Source: Gordius sp. MW1
Taxonomy: Eukaryota > Nematomorpha > Gordioida > Gordea > Gordiidae
Length of the DNA: 64,000 nt
Assembly (NCBI GenBank): GCA_964036665.1
Contig: OZ038530.1
Location: 2,666,001-2,730,000 of the forward strand
Reading direction: 5' to 3'
The notes beneath the pieces are model-generated. The model did not search any database. It was not told where the DNA came from and saw only the letters and a list, made by a program, of their open reading frames with translations. Below, one piece after another: positions 24,506 through 38,000 of this stretch. Made by a program: the position numbers and the translations under genes. The first letter of the stretch is position 1; every line of letters starts with the position of its first letter.

Positions 24506-24510
24506 AGAAG
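24506..24510. repeat. Target site duplication, right copy (AGAAG)
   Basis: Right-hand copy of the 5-bp target repeat. The satellite resumes in register immediately after it (TTAAAATTTCCGTG). Confidence 0.95.
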
Positions 24511-27500
24511 TTAAAATTTCCGTGTTGCGTTTAGATTGTTTCAATATCGCTTTTTAAGCGTGTCTCTAGTTTTTGTGAAACAAGCTCTATGCGATCGAGA
24601 TTTAAAGTTAATAATTTTTGATGAGTGACCGAAAAATATTTTTTCACGGAATTCATCTCTGATATCGAAAATTTTCATGAGGGGGATAAGGTTGAACAAA
24701 AAAGTTGAAAAATTTTGAGGTTGAAAAAATATTTTTTTTTCATATTCTTTGTAAAGGTGGCTAAAAAAATCTTTAAAAGTTAGTAAATATTCTTAGCATT
24801 ATATCCTTGTTAGAATCTCGATAAGAATTTTTGCACAGGGGGAAGTTTTAGATTGAGAGAAGTTAAAATTTCCGTGTTGCGTTTAGATTGTTTCAATATC
24901 GCTTTTTAAGCGTGTCTCTGGTTTTTGTGAAACAAGCTCTATGCGATCGAGATTTAAAGTTAATAATTTTTGATGATCAAAAAAAATTTTTTCACGGAAT
25001 CCACCTCTGATATCGAAAATTTTCATGAGGATATAAGGTTGAACAAGAAATTTGAAAAAATCTTGAGGTCGAAAAAAATATTTTTTTTTCATATTCTTTC
25101 GAAAGGGGGATGAAAAAATCTTTAAAAGTTAGTAAATATTCTTAGCATTATGTCCTTGTTAGAATCTCGATAAGAATTTTTGCACGGGGGGAAGTTTTAG
25201 ATTGAGAGAAGTTAAAATTTCCGTGTTGCGTTTAGATTGTTTCAATATCGCTTTTTAAGCGTGTCTCGTTTTTGTGGAACAAGCTCTATGCGATCGAGAT
25301 TTAAAGTTAATAATTTTTTAAGATCAAAAAAAAAAATTTTCACGGAAACCACCTCTGATATCGAAAACTTTCAATAGGATATAAGGTTGAACAAAAAATT
25401 TGAAAAAATCTTGAGGTCGAAAAAAATATTGATTTTCATTTTCTTTCGAAAGGGGGCTGAAAAAATCTTTAAAAGTTAGTAAATATTCTTAGCATTATGT
25501 CGTTGTTAGAATCTCGATAAGAATTTTTGCACGGGGGGAAGTTTTAGATTGAGAGATGTTAAAATTTCCGTGTTGCGTTTAGATTGTTTCAATATCACTT
25601 TTTAAACGTGTCTCTAGTTTTTGTGAAACACGCTCTATGCGATCGAGATTTAAAGTTAATAATTTTTGATGATCAAAAAAATTTTTTTTCACGGAATCCA
25701 CCTCTGATATCGAAAATTTTCATGAGGATATAAGGTTGAACAAAAAATTTGAAAAAATCTTGAGGTCGAAAAAAATATTTTTTTTCATATTCTTTCGAAA
25801 GGGGGCTAAAAAAATCTTTAAAAGTTAGTAAATATTCTTAGCATTATGTCCTTGTTTTAATCTCGATAAGAATTTTTGCACGGGGGGAAGTTTTAGATTG
25901 AGAGAAGTTAAAATTTCCGTGTTGCGTTTAGATTGTTTCAATATCGCTTTTTAAGCGTGTCTCGTTTTTGTGGAACAAGCTCTATGCGATCGAGATTTAA
26001 AGTTAATAATTTTTTAAGATCAAAAAAAAAAATTTTTCACGGAAACCACCTCTGATATCGAAAACTTTCATGAGGATATAAGGTTGAACAAAAAATTTGA
26101 AAAAATCTTGAGGTCGAAAAAAATATTTTTTTTCATATTCTTTCGAAAGGGGGCTGAAAAATCTTTAAAAGTTAGTAAATATTCTTAGCATTATGTCCTT
26201 GTTAGAATCTCGATAAGAATTTTTGCACAGGGGGAAGTTTTAGATTGAGAGAAGTTAAAATTTCCGTGTTGCGTTTAGATTGTTTCAATATCGCTTTTTA
26301 AGCGTGTCTCTGGTTTTTGTGAAACAAGCTCTATGCGATCGAGATTTAAAGTTAATAATTTTTGATGAGTGACCAAAAAATATTTTTTCACGGAATTCAT
26401 CTCTGATATCGAAAATTTTCATGAAGGGTATAAGGTTGAACAAAAAAGTTGAAAAAATTTTGAGGTCGAAAAAATATTTTTTTTTCATATTCTTTGTAAA
26501 GGTGGCTAAAAAAATCTTTAAAAGTTAGTAAATATTCTTAGCATTATGTCCTTGTTATGCGTTTAGATTGTTTCAATATCGCTTTTTAAGCGCTCTCTGG
26601 TTTTTGTGGAACAAGCTCTATGCGATCGAGATTTAAAGTTAATAATTTTTTAAGATCAAAAAAAAAAAATTTCACGGAAACCACCTCTGATATCGAAAAT
26701 TTTCATGAGGATATAAGGTTGAACAAGAAATTTGCAAAAAACCTTGAGGTCGAAAAAAATATTTTTTTTTATATTCTTTCGAAAGGGGGATGAAAAAATC
26801 TTTAAAAGTTAGTAAATATTCTTAGCATTATGTCCTTGTTAGAATCTCGATAAGAATTTTTGCACGGGGGGAAGTTTTAGATTGAGAGAAGTTAAAATTT
26901 CCGTGTTGCGTTTAGATTGTTTCAATATCGCTTTTAAAGCGTGTCTCGTTTTTGTGGAACAAGCTCTATGCGATCGAGATTTAAAGTTAATAATTTTTGA
27001 TGAGTGACCAAAAAATATTTTTTCACGGAATTCATCTCTGATATCGAAAATTTTCATGAGGGGTATAAGGTTGAACAAAAAAGTTGAAAAATTTTGAGGT
27101 CGAAAATTTTTTTTTTTTTCATATTCTTTGTAAAGGTGGCTAAAAAAATCTTTAAAAGTTAGTAAATATTCTTAGCATTATGTCCTTGTTATGCGTTTAG
27201 ATTGTTTCAATATCGCTTTTTAAGCGCTCTCTGATTTTTGTGAAAAAAGCTCTAGGCGATCGAGATTTAAAGTTAATAATTTTTGATGATCAAAAAATAT
27301 TTTTTCACGGAATCCAACTCTGATATCGAAAATTTTCATGAGGATATAAGGTTGAACAAAAAATTTGAAAAAATCTTGAGGTCGAAAAAAATATTTTTTT
27401 TTATATTCTTTCGAAAGGGGGATGAAAAAATCTTTAAAAGTTAGTAAATATTCTTAGCATTATGTCCTTGTTAGAATCTCGATAAGAATTTTTGCACGGG

Positions 27501-30399
27501 GGGAAGTTTTAGATTGAGAGAAGTTAAAATTTCCGTGTTGCGTTTAGATTGTTTCAATATCGCTTTTTAAGCGTGTCTCGTTTTTGTGGAACAAGCTCTA
27601 TGCGATCGAGATTTAAAGTTAATAATTTTTTAAGATCAAAAAAAAAAATTTTCACGGAAACCACCTCTGATATCGAAAACTTTCATTAGGATATAAGGTT
27701 GAACAAAAAATTTGAAAAAATCTTGAGGTCGAAAAAAATATTTTTTTTCATTTTCTTTCGAAAGGGGGCTGAAAAAATCTTTAAAAGTTAGTAAATATTC
27801 TTAGCATTATGTCCTTGTTAGAATCTCGATAAGAATTTTTGCACAGGGGGAAGTTTTAGATTGAGAGAAGTTAAAATTTCCGTGTTGCGTATAGATTGTT
27901 TCAATATCGCTTTTTAAGCGTGTCTCGTTTTTGTGGAACAAGCTCTATGCGATCGAGATTTAAAGTTAATAATTTTTGATGATCAAAAAAAATTTTTTTC
28001 ACGGAAACCACCTCTGATATCGAAAATTTTCATTAGGATATAAGGTTGAACAAAAAATTTGAAAAAATCTTGAGGTCGAAAAAAATATTTTTTTTCATAT
28101 TCTTTCGAAAGGGGGCTGAAAAAATCTTTAAAAGTTAGTAAATATTCTTAGCATTATGTCCTTGTTAGAATCTCGATAAGAATTTTTGGACGTTTTAGAT
28201 TGAGAAAAGCTGAAATTTTCGTATTGCGTTTAGATTGTTTCAATATCGCTTTTTAAACGTGTCTCTAGTTTTTATAAAACACGTTCTATGACATCGAGAT
28301 TTAAAGTTAATAATTTTTGATGAGTGACCAAAAAATATTTTTTCACGGAATTCATCTCTGATATCGAAAATTTTCATGAGGGGGATAAGGTTGAACAAAA
28401 AAGTTGAAAAATTTTGAGGTCGAAAAAATATTTTTTTTCATATTCTTTCGAAAGGGGGCTGAAAAAATCTTTAAAAGTTAGTAAATATTCTTAGCATTAT
28501 GTCCTTGTTAGAATCTCGATAATAATTTTTGCACGGGGGGAAGTTTTAGATTGAGAGAAGTTAAAATTTCCGTGTTGCGTTTAGATTGTTTCAATATCGC
28601 TTTTTAAGCGTGTCTCTGGTTTTTGTGAAACAAGCTCTATGCGATCGAGATTTAAAGTTAATAATTTTTTAAGATCAAAAAAAAAAATTTTCACGGAAAC
28701 CACCTCTGATATCGAAAACTTTCATTAGGATATAAGGTTGAACAAAAAATTTGAAAAAATCTTGAGGTCGAAAAAAATATTTTTTTTCATATTCTTTCGA
28801 AAGGGGGCTGAAAAATCTTTAAAAGTTAGTAAATATTCTTAGCATTATGTCCTTGTTAGAATCTCGATAAGAATTTTTGCACGGGGGGAAGTTTTAGATT
28901 GAGAGATGTTAAAATTTCCGTGTTGCGTTTAGATTGTTTCAATATCGCTTTTTAAGCGTGTCTCGTTTTTGTGAATCAAGCTCTATGCGATCGAGATTTA
29001 AAGTTAATAATTTTTGATGAGTGACCAAAAAATATTTTTTCACGGAATTCATCTCTGATATCGAAAATTTTCATGAGGGGTATAAGGTTGAACAAAAAAG
29101 TTGAAAAATTTTGAGGTCGAAAAAATTTTTTTTTTTCATATTCTTTGTAAAGGTGGCTAAAAAAATCTTTAAAAGTTAGTAAATATTCTTAGCAGTATGT
29201 CCTTGTTATGCGTTTAGATTGTTTCAATATCGCTTTTTAAGCGCTCTCTGGTTTTTGTGAAAAAAGCTCTAGGCGATCGAGATTTAAAGTTAATAATTTT
29301 TGATGATCAAAAAAATTTTTTTCACGGAATCCACCTCTGATATCGAAAATTTTCATGAGGATATAAGGTTGAACAAAAAATTTGAAAAAATCTTGAGGTC
29401 GAAAAAAATATTTTTTTTTATATTCTTTCGAAAGGGGGATGAAAAAATCTTTAAAAGTTAGTAAATATTCTTAGCATTATGTCCTTGTTAGAATCTCGAT
29501 AAGAATTTTTGCACGGGGGGAAGTTTTAGATTGAGAGAAGTTAAAATTTCCGTGTTGCGTTTAGATTGTTTCAATATCGCTTTTAAAGCGTGTCTCGTTT
29601 TTGTGGAACAAGCTCTATGCGATCGAGATTTAAAGTTAATAATTTTTTAAGATCAAAAAAAAATTTTTTCACGGAATCCACCTCTGATATCGAAAATTTT
29701 CATGAGGATATAAGGTTGAACAAAAAATTTGAAAAAATCTTGAGGTCGAAAAAAATATTTTTTTTTATATTCTTTCGAAAGGGGGATGAAAAAATCTTTA
29801 AAAGTTAGTAAATATTCTTAGCATTATGTCCTTGTTAGAATCTCGATAAGAATTTTTGCACGGGGGGAAGTTTTAGATTGAGAGAAGTTAAAATTTCCGT
29901 GTTGCGTTTAGATTGTTTCAATATCGCTTTTTAAGCGTGTCTCGTTTTTGTGAATCAAGCTCTATGCGATCGAGATTTAAAGTTAATAATTTTTGATGAG
30001 TGACCAAAAAATATTTTTTCACGGAATTCATCTCTGATATCGAAAATTTTTATGAGGGGTATAAGGTTGAACAAAAAAGTTGAAAAATTTTGAGGTCGAA
30101 AAATTTTTTTTTTTTCATATTCTTTGTAAAGGTGGCTAAAAAAATCTTTAAAAGTTAGTAAATATTCTTAGCAGTATGTCCTTGTTATGCGTTTAGATTG
30201 TTTCAATATCGCTTTTTAAGCGCTCTCTGGTTTTTGTGAAAAAAGCTCTAGGCGATCGAGATTTAAAGTTAATAATTTTTGATGATCAAAAAAATTTTTT
30301 TCACGGAATCCACCTATGATGTCGAAAATTTTCATGAGGATATAAGGTTGAACAAAAAATTTGAAAAAATCTTGAGGTCGAAAAAAATATTTTTTTTTA

Positions 30400-33120
30400 T
30401 ATTCTTTCGAAAGGGGGATGAAAAAATCTTTAAAAGTTAGTAAATATTCTTAGCATTATGTCCTTGTTAGAATCTCGATAAGAATTTTTGCACGGGGGGA
30501 AGTTTTAGATTGAGAGAAGTTAAAATTTCCGTGTTGCGTTTAGATTGTTTCAATATCGCTTTTTAAGCGTGTCTCGTTTTTGTGGAACAAGCTCTATGCG
30601 ATCGAGATTTAAAGTTAATAATTTTTTAAGATCAAAAAAAAAAATTTTCACGGAAACCACCTCTGATATCGAAAACTTTCATTAGGATATAAGGTTGAAC
30701 AAAAAATTTGAAAAAATCTTGAGGTCGAAAAAAATATTTTTTTTCATTTTCTTTCGAAAGGGGGCTGAAAAAATCTTTAAAAGTTAGTAAATATTCTTAG
30801 CATTATGTCCTTGTTAGAATCTCGATAAGAATTTTTGCACGGGGGGAAGTTTTAGATTGAGAGATGTTAAAATTTCCGTGTTGCGTTTAGATTGTTTCAA
30901 TATCGCTTTTTAAACGTGTCTCTAGTTTTTGTGAAACACGCTCTATGCGATCGAGATTTAAAGTTAATAATTTTTGATGATCAAAAAAAAAATTTTTCAC
31001 GGAATCCACCTCTGATATCGAAAATTTTCATGAGGATATAAGGTTGAACAAAAAATGTGAAAAAATCTTGAGGTCGAAAAAAATATTTTTTTTCATATTC
31101 TTTCGACAGGGGGGATGAAAAAATCTTTAAAAGTTAGTAAATATTCTTAGCATTATGTCCTTGTTAGAATCTCGATAAGAATTTTTGCACGGGGGGAAGT
31201 TTTAGATTGAGAGATGTTAAAATTTCCGTGTTGCGTTTAGATTGTTTCAATATCGCTTTTTAAGCGTGTCTCTGGTTTTTGTGAAAAAAGCTCTAGGCGA
31301 TCGAGATTTAAAGTTAATAATTTTGATGATCAAAAAAATTTTTTTCACGGAATCCACCTCTGATATCGAAAATTTTCATGAGGATATAAAGTTGAACAAA
31401 AAATTTGAAAAAATCTTGAGGTCGAAAAAAATATTTTTTTTCATATTCTTTCGAAAGGGGGATGAAAAAATAATAAAAGTTAGTAAATATTCTTAGCATT
31501 ATGTCCTTGTTAGAATCTCGATAAGAATTTTTGCACGGGGGGAAGTTTTAGATTGAGAGATGTTAAAATTTCCGTGTTGCGTTTAGATTGTTTCAATATC
31601 GCTTTTTACGCGTGTCTCTGGTTTTTGTGAAACAAGCTCTATGCGATCGAGATTTAAAGTTAATAATTTTTGATAAGTGACCAAAAAATATTTTTCACGG
31701 AATTCATCTCTGATATTGAAAATTTTCATGAAGGGTATAAGGTTGAACAAAAAAGTTGAAAAAATTTTGAGGTCGAAAAAATATTTTTTTTTCATATTCT
31801 TTATAAAGGTGGCTAAAAAAATCTTTAAAAGTTAGTAAATATTCTTAGCATTATGTCCTTGTTATGCGTTTAGATTGTTTCAATATCGCTTTTTAAGCGC
31901 TCTCTGGTTTTTGTGAAAAAAGCTCTAGGCGATCGAGATTTAAAGTTAATAATTTTTGATGATCAAAAAAAATTTTTCACGGAATCCACCTCTGATATCG
32001 AAAATTTTCATGAGGATATAAGGTTGAACAAAAAATTTGGAAAAATCTTGAGGTCGAAAAAAATATTTTTTTTCATATTCTTTCGAAAGGGGGATGAAAA
32101 AATCCTTAAAAGTTAGTAAATATTCTTAGCATTATGTCCTTGTTAGAATCTCGATAATTTTTGCACAGGGGGAAGTTTTAGATTGAGAGATGTTAAAATT
32201 TCCGTGTTGCGTTTAGATTGTTTCAATATCGCTTTTTAAGCGTGTCTCTGGTTTTTGTGAAACAAGCTCTATGCGATCGAGATTTAAAGTTAATAATTTT
32301 TGATGAGTGACCAAAAAATATTTTTTCACGGAATTCATCTCTGATATTGAAAATTTTCATGAAGGGTATAAGGTTGAACAAAAAAGTTGAAAAAATTTTG
32401 AGGTCGAAAAAATATTTTTTTTCATATTCTTTGTAAAGGTGGCTAAAAAAATCTTTAAAAGTTAGTAAATATTCTTAGCATTATGTCCTTGTTATGCGTT
32501 TAGATTGTTTCAATATCGCTTTTTAAGCGTGTCTCGTTTTTGTGGAACAAGCTCTATGCGATCGAGATTTAAAGTTAATAATTTTTGATGATCAAAAAAA
32601 TAAATTTTCACGGAAACCACCTCTGATATCGAAAATTTTCATTAGGATATAAGGTTGAACAAAAAATTTGAAAAAATCTTGAGGTCGAAAAAAATATTTT
32701 TTATCATATTCTTTCGAAAGGGGGCTGAAAAAATCTTTTAAAGTTAGTAAATATTCTTAGCATTATGTCCTTGTTAGAATCTCGATAAGAATTTTTGCAC
32801 GGGGGGAAGTTTTAGATTGAGAGATGTTAAAATTTCCGTCTTGCGTTTAGATTGTTTCAATATCGCTTTTTAAACGTGTCTCTAGTTTTTGTGGAATAAG
32901 CTCTATGCGATCAAGATTTAAAGTTAATAATTTTTGATGAGTGACCAAAAAATATTTTTTCACGGAATTCATCCCTGATATCGAAAATTTTCATGAGGGG
33001 TATAAGGTTGAACAAAAAAGTTGAAAAAATTTTGAGGTCGAAAAAAATATTTTTTTTCATATTCTTTTGAAAGGGGGCTGAAAAAATCTTTAAAAGTTAG
33101 TAAATATTCTTAGCATTATG
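30400..33120 (+). repeat. Distant copy of the satellite A block at 9.38-12.10 kb
   Basis: Near-identical to 9380-12100 at a constant offset of 21020 bp (10222 and 31242, 10563 and 31583, the rare GTCTTGCG at about 11820 and 32840). The match is lost at about 12110/33130, then resumes at a slightly different offset (about 21009) over 12.42-13.0 kb and 33.43-34.0 kb. With the retrotransposon removed, the ancestral offset is 15135 bp. Confidence 0.82.
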
Positions 33121-35068
33121 TCCTTGTTAGAATCTTGGTAACAATTTTTGGACGTTTTAGATTGAGAAAAGCTAAAATTTTCGTATTGCGTTTAGATTGT
33201 TTCAATATCGCTTTTTAATCGTGTCTCTAGTTTTTGAAACACGCTCTATGCGATCGAGATTTAAAGTTAATAATTTTTGATGATCAAAAAAAATTTTTTC
33301 ACGGAATCCACCTCTGATATCGAAAATTTTCATGAGGATATAAGGTTGAACAAAAAATTTGAAAAAATCTTGAGGTCGAAAAAAATATTTTTTTTCATAT
33401 TCTTTCGAAAGGGGGCTGAAAAAATCTTTGAAAGTTAGTAAATATTCTTAGCATTATGTCCTTGTTAGAATCTCGATAATAATTTTTGCACGGGGGGAAG
33501 TTTTAGATTGAGAGATGTTAAAATTTTCGTGTTGCGTTTAGATTGTTTCAATATCGCTTTTTAAATGTGTCTCTAGTTTTTGTGAAACACGCTCTATGCG
33601 ATCGAGATTTAAAGTTGATAATTTTTGATGATCAAAAAAAATTTTTTTCACGGAATCCACCTCTGATATCGAAAACTTTCATTAGGATATAAGGTTGAAC
33701 AAAAAATTTGAAAAAATCTTGAGGTCGAAAAAAATATTTTTTTTCATATTCTTTTGAAAGGGGGATGAAAAAATCTTTAAAAGTTAGTAAATATTCTTAG
33801 CATTATGTCCTTGTTATGCGTTTAGATTGTTTCAATATCGCTTTTTAAGCGCTCTCTGGTTTTTGTGAAAAAAGCTCTAGGCGATCGAGATTTAAAGTTA
33901 ATAATTTTTGATGATCAAAAAAAAATTTTTCACGGAATCCACCTCTGATATCGAAAATTTTCATGAGGATATAAGGTTGAACAAAAAATTTGAAAAAATC
34001 TTGAGGTCGAAAAAAATATTTTTTTTTATATTCTTTCGAAAGGGGGATGAAAAAATCTTTAAAAGTTAGTAAATATTCTTAGCATTATGTCCTTGTTAGA
34101 ATCTCGATAAGAATTTTTGCACGGGGGGAAGTTTTAGATTGAGAGAAGTTAAAATTTCCGTGTTGCGTTTAGATTGTTTCAATATCGCTTTTTAAGCGTG
34201 TCTCGTTTTTGTGGAACAAGCTCTATGCGATCGAGATTTAAAGTTAATAATTTTTTAAGATCAAAAAAAAAATTTTTCACGGAAACCACCTCTGATATCG
34301 AAAACTTTCATTAGGATATAAGGTTGAACAAAAAATTTGAAAAAATCTTGAGGTCGAAAAAAATATTTTTTTTCATTTTCTTTCGAAAGGGGGCTGAAAA
34401 AATCTTTAAAAGTTAGTAAATATTCTTAGCATTATGTCCTTGTTAGAATCTCGATAATAATTTTTGCACGGGGGGAAGTTTTAGATTGAGAGATGTTAAA
34501 ATTTTCGTGTTGCGTTTAGATTGTTTCAATATCGCTTTTTAAATGTGTCTCTAGTTTTTGTGAAACACGCTCTATGTGATCGAGATTTAAAGTTAATAAT
34601 TTTTGATGATCAAAAAAACATTTTTTCACGGAATCCACCTCTGATATCGAAAACTTTCATTAGGATATAAGGTTGAACAAAAAATTTGAAAAAATCTTGA
34701 GGTCGAAAAAAAAATTTTTTTTCATATTCTTTCGAAAGGGGGATGAAAATATCTTTAAAAGTTAGTAAATATTCTTAGCATTATGTCCTTGTTAGAATCT
34801 CGATAAAAATTTTTGCACGGGGGGAAGTTTTAGATTGAGAGATGTTAAAATTTTCGTGTTGCGTTTAGATTGTTTCAATATCGCTTTTTAAATGTGTCTC
34901 TAGTTTTTGTGAAACACGCTCTATGTGATCGAGATTTAAAGTTAGTAATTTTTGATGATCAAAAAAAAATTTTCACGGAAACCACCTCTGATATCGAAAA
35001 TTTTCATTAGGATATAAGGTTGAACAAAAAATGTGAAAAAATCTTGAGGTCGAAAAAAATATTTTTTA

Positions 35069-38000
35069 TCATATTCTTTCGAAAGGGGGCTGAAAAAATC
35101 TTTTAAAGTTAGTAAATATTCTTAGCATTATGTCCTTGTTAGAATCTCGATAAGAATTTTTGGACGTTTTAGATTGAGAGAAATTAAAATTTTCGTGTTG
35201 CGTTAAGATTGTTTCAATATCGCTTTTTAGGCCTGTCTCTAGTTTGTGTGAAACAAGCTCTATGCGATCGAGATTTAAAGTTAATAATTTTTGATGATCA
35301 AAAAAAAATTTTTTCACGGAATCCACCTCTGATATCGAAAACTTTTATTAGGATATAAGGTTGAACAAAAAATTTGAAAAAATCTTGAGGTCGAAAAAAA
35401 TATTTTTTTTCATTTTCTTTCGAAAGGGGGCTGAAAAAATCTTTAAAAGTTAGTAAATATTCTTAGCATTATGTCCTTGTTAGAATCTCGATAAGAATTT
35501 TTGCACGGGGGGAAGTTTTAGATTGAGAGATGTTAAAATTTCCGTCTTGCGTTTAGATTGTTTCAATATCGCTTTTTAAACGTGTCTCTAGTTTTTGTGG
35601 AATAAGCTCTATGCGATCAAGATTTAAAGTTAATAATTTTTGATGAGTGACCAAAAAATATTTTTTCACGGAATTCATCCCTGATATCGAAAATTTTCAT
35701 GAGGGGTATAAGGTTGAACAAAAAAGTTGAAAAAATTTTGAGGTCGAAAAAAATATTTTTTTTCATATTCTTTTGAAAGGGGGCTGAAAAAATCTTTAAA
35801 AGTTAGTAAATATTCTTAGCATTATGTCCTTGTTAGAATCTTGGTAACAATTTTTGGACGTTTTAGATTGAGAAAAGCTAAAATTTTCGTATTGCGTTTA
35901 GATTGTTTCAATATCGCTTTTTAAACGTGTCTCTAGTTTTTGTGAAACACGCTCTATGCGATCGAGATTTAAAGTTAATAATTTTTGATGATCAAAAAAA
36001 AAATTTTTCACGGAATCCACCTCTGATATCGAAAATTTTCATTAGGATATAAGGTTGAACAAAAATTTTGAAAAAATCTTGAGGTCGAAACAAATATTTT
36101 TTTTCATATTCTTTCGAAAGGGGGCTGAAAAAATCTTTGAAAGTTAGTAAATATTCTTAGCATTATGTCCTTGTTAGAATCTCGATAATAATTTTAGCAC
36201 GGGGGGAAGTTTTAGATTGAGAGATGTTAAAATTTTCGTGTTGCGTTTAGATTGTTTCAATATCGCTTTTTAAATGTGTCTCTAGTTTTTGTGAAACACG
36301 CTCTATGCGATCGAGATTTAAAGTTGATAAGTTTTGATGATCAAAAAAAAAATTTTTCACGGAATCCACCTCTGATATCGAAAACTTTCATTAGGATATA
36401 AGGTTGAACAAAAAATTTGAAAAAATCTTGAGGTCGAAAAAAATATTTTTTTTCATTTTCTTTTGAAAGGGGGATGAAAAAATCTTTAAAAGTTAGTAAA
36501 TATTCTTAGCATTATGTCCTTGTTATGCGTTTAGATTGTTTCAATATCGCTTTTTAAGCGCTCTCTGGTTTTTGTGAAAAAAGCTTTAGGCGATCGAGAT
36601 TTAAAGTTAATAATTTTTGATGATCAGAAAAATTTTTTTCACGGAATCCACCTCTGATATCGAAAATTTTCATGAGGATATAAGGTTGAACAAAAAATTT
36701 GAAAAAATCTTGAGGTCGAAAAAAATATTTTTTTTTATATTCTTTCGAAAGGGGGATGAAAAAATCTTTAAAAGTTAGTAAATATTCTTAGCATTATGTC
36801 CTTGTTAGAATCTCGATAAGAATTTTTGCACGGGGGGAAGTTTTAGATTGAGAGAAGTTAAAATTTCCGTGTTGCGTTTAGATTGTTTCAATATCGCTTT
36901 TTAAGCGTGTCTCGTTTTTGTGGAACAAGCTCTATGCGATCGAGATTTAAAGTTAATAATTTTTTAAGATCAAAAAAAAAATTTTCACGGAAACCACCTC
37001 TGATATCGAAAACTTTCATTAGGATATAAGGTTGAACAAAAAATTTGAAAAAATCTTGAGGTTGAAAAAAATATTTTTTTTCATTTTCTTTCGAAAGGGG
37101 GCTGAAAAAATCTTTAAAAGTTAGTAAATGTTCTTAGCATTATGTCCTTGTTAGAATCTCGATAAGAATTTTTGCACGAGGGGAAGTTTTAGATCGAGAG
37201 AAGTTAAAATTTCCGTGTTGCGTTTAGATTGTTTCAATATCGCTTTTTAAGCGTGTCTCTAGTTTTTGTGAATCAAGCTCTATGCGATCGAGATTTAAAG
37301 TTAATAATTTTTGATGAGTGACCAAAAAATATTTTTTCACGGAATTCATCTCTGATATCGAAAATTTTCATGAGGGGTATAAGGTTGAACAAAAAAGTTG
37401 AAAAATTTTGAGGTCGAAAATTTTTTTTTTTTCATATTCTTTGTAAAGGTGGCTAAAAAATCTTTAAAAGTTAGTAAATATTCTTAGCATTATGTCCTTG
37501 TTATGCGTTTAGATTGTTTCGATATCGCTTTTTAAGCGCTCTCTGGTTTTTGTGAAAAAACCTCTAGGCGATCGAGATTTAAAGTTAATAATTTTTGATG
37601 ATCAAAAAATTTTTTTTCACGGAATCCACCTCTGATATCGAAAATTTTCATGAGGATATAAGGTTGAACAAAAAATTTGAAAAAATCTTGAGGTCGAAAA
37701 AAATATTTTTTTCCATTTTCTTTCGAAAGGGGGCTGAAAAAATCTTTAAAAGTTAGTAAATATTCTTAGCATTATGTCCTTGTTAGAATCTCGATAAGAA
37801 TTTTTGCACGGGGGGAAGTTTTAGATTGAGAGATGTTAAAATTTCCGTGTTGCGTTTAGATTGTTTCAATATCGCTTTTTAAACGTGTCTCTAGTTTTTG
37901 TGAAACACGCTCTATGCGATCGAGATTTAAAGTTAATAATTTTTGATGATCAAAAAAAAAATTTTTCACGGAATCCACCTCTGATATCGAAAATTTTCAT

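Larger units (their letters stand above)
17553..26988 (+). repeat. Satellite A 3763-bp higher-order repeat, copy 2 (split by retrotransposon)
   Basis: Second copy of the block at 13790-17340. It is interrupted by the 5880-bp element and one copy of the 5-bp target repeat; without these 5885 bases its spacing from copy 1 is 3763 bp throughout. A third, partial copy of the same block lies at about 27885-28560 (match to 14187-14862). After 26988 the array switches to a different unit subtype. Confidence 0.85.
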
